Below are positions 32,776 through 33,483 of a stretch of DNA of 33,483 bases, one piece after another; the stretch's first letter is position 1, and every line of letters starts with the position of its first letter. The position numbers and the translations under genes were made by a program. Under the pieces are notes generated by a model that worked only from the letters and a program-made list of their open reading frames with translations, was not told where the DNA came from and did no database searches. The stretch is from Pseudobdellovibrionaceae bacterium (lineage in GTDB: Bacteria; Bdellovibrionota; Bdellovibrionia; Bdellovibrionales; UBA1609). The DNA lies in assembly GCA_015163855.1 (NCBI GenBank), contig JAAOIK010000041.1:1-33483 (forward strand), in the 5' to 3' direction.

Positions 32776-33483
32776 TTAAAACTTAACATCAAATCGCATA
32801 CCAATAGTCTTCTCTGTTCTCTCAGGTATTGTACCCAGTATTGTTGGGGGGTTTGCGTTGTTGGTAGCGTAGCCAGGATTCGTAACCTGCCCTTTGTAGC
32901 TGTTACGCTTTTTGCTAGACCAGTAGATTTCTACAGATGTGTTTTCGCTCATTTTCTTAACACCGTAAGCTTTGAACTCTGTTCCTGCTTCTTTATCCGC
33001 ACTTCCTTTTTTATCCTCTTTACTTTGGTAAGAAGAACCAATCATTAAGCTTGGAGACAATTTGTACTCAGAACCAAATTTAAAACCAGAAGTCTCTTTA
33101 AAATCATTGATCTGATACTGACCACTTACTTGCAAGTTAGGAGAAATAGTATATACCCCTCTAGCAGTAATTTGGTTTTTACGCTTATCGCCCACTTTTT
33201 CATTTCTTAATGCTAAGAAAGCGGTAAGATTTTTGTTCAGCTGCTTGCTTAATATGATATTTAGACCAAATTCGTCGCCTAATTTGTTATCATACTGAGC
33301 TGTGTTTATGCCTTTAGCACCACCATGCTTAGCTTCATAAATAGCAACATCAATCCCAATGTCTTTTAACATATTTTTAGCTTCTTTACTGAAATGAATA
33401 GCAAACACTTGTTCCGCTTTTTGGTCTTCTCCTAAAGAAGAAGATTCCATTTTAGGAACTAAAACAATGTGTTGCTTACCTAA
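32776..33483 (-). CDS. Outer-membrane beta-barrel (porin-like) protein, N-terminus outside the window
   Basis: The frame is open to the window edge (LGKQHIVLVPK before the first Met at 33450), so the gene is cut at its 5' end. The visible ~235 residues show regular alternation of short amphipathic strands with polar turns: LNIILSKQLNKNLTAFLAL, ARGVYTISPNLQVSGQYQI, FGSEYKLSPSLMIGSSYQS. The last residues are GMRFDVKF, ending in Phe as expected of proteins folded by the BAM complex. It is probably a porin or channel; the substrate is unknown. It is followed by a clear terminator and is convergent with the tRNA. Confidence 0.75.
   Translation of the reverse strand, partial: LGKQHIVLVPKMESSSLGEDQKAEQVFAIHFSKEAKNMLKDIGIDVAIYEAKHGGAKGINTAQYDNKLGDEFGLNIILSKQLNKNLTAFLALRNEKVGDKRKNQITARGVYTISPNLQVSGQYQINDFKETSGFKFGSEYKLSPSLMIGSSYQSKEDKKGSADKEAGTEFKAYGVKKMSENTSVEIYWSSKKRNSYKGQVTNPGYATNNANPPTILGTIPERTEKTIGMRFDVKF

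Noticed and set aside
1-33483. CRISPR arrays, insertion sequences, attachment sites, prophage
   Set aside because: I found no spaced direct repeats, transposase, integrase or phage structural genes. The repeats present are all within or beside coding low-complexity tracts.

Overview
This AT-rich window comes from a Gram-negative bacterium. The evidence is LpxC (lipid A), an LptF/LptG-type LPS-export permease, a CpaC-type secretin, an outer-membrane beta-barrel protein, and a MurE with the DNPR motif of meso-diaminopimelate-adding ligases. The response-regulator/PATAN/J-domain fusion, the Flp/Tad (type IVb) pilus genes and a divided dcw cluster would suit a Bdellovibrionota or delta-proteobacteria-like genome with low GC. 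That placement is inference. I see no phage, IS element, CRISPR array or rRNA.

Layout. 1-2281 (+): the C-terminal end of a PBP2-type transpeptidase, rodA, and dprA. 2278-5872 (-): an LptF/LptG-like permease behind a membrane-bound response regulator carrying a PATAN (DUF4388) and a J domain. 5945-6268 (+): thioredoxin. 6276-7769 (-): an exported LysM protein with a very acidic tail. 8049-9834 (+): ComEC split into a channel protein and a separately exported metallo-beta-lactamase-fold protein. 9871-18234 (-): a cell-envelope block, transcribed as rsmH, ftsL, ftsI, murE, murF, lpxC, then alanine dehydrogenase. 18318-19655 (+): a zinc-ribbon membrane protein of unknown role and hypoxanthine phosphoribosyltransferase. 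19652-20485 (-): folD. 20528-24201 (+): a small hypothetical gene, then a Tad/Flp pilus block (Flp pilin, TadE-like, TadG-like, a 56-residue prepilin-like gene, a CpaB-like protein, a periplasmic accessory protein). 24198-28593 (-): an amidohydrolase behind a roughly 1000-residue exported Gly-rich repeat protein. 28850-32568 (+): a histidine kinase with a degenerate receiver domain, then CpaC secretin and CpaF ATPase. 32617-32691 (+): tRNA-Gln. 32776-33483 (-): an outer-membrane beta-barrel protein cut by the window end.

Three themes run through the window. The first is envelope growth: elongation (PBP2/RodA), septation (RsmH, FtsL, FtsI), precursor synthesis (MurE, MurF), lipid A (LpxC) and LPS transport. 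The second is DNA uptake: DprA plus a divided ComEC. The third is a type IVb pilus, in two pieces around an opposite-strand Gly-rich surface-protein gene, with the platform proteins TadB/TadC and the prepilin peptidase not in the window. Genes are tightly packed. Three convergent pairs overlap by exactly 4 nt at their stop codons, and many starts lack a clear Shine-Dalgarno sequence, so several start sites were chosen from protein N-termini.
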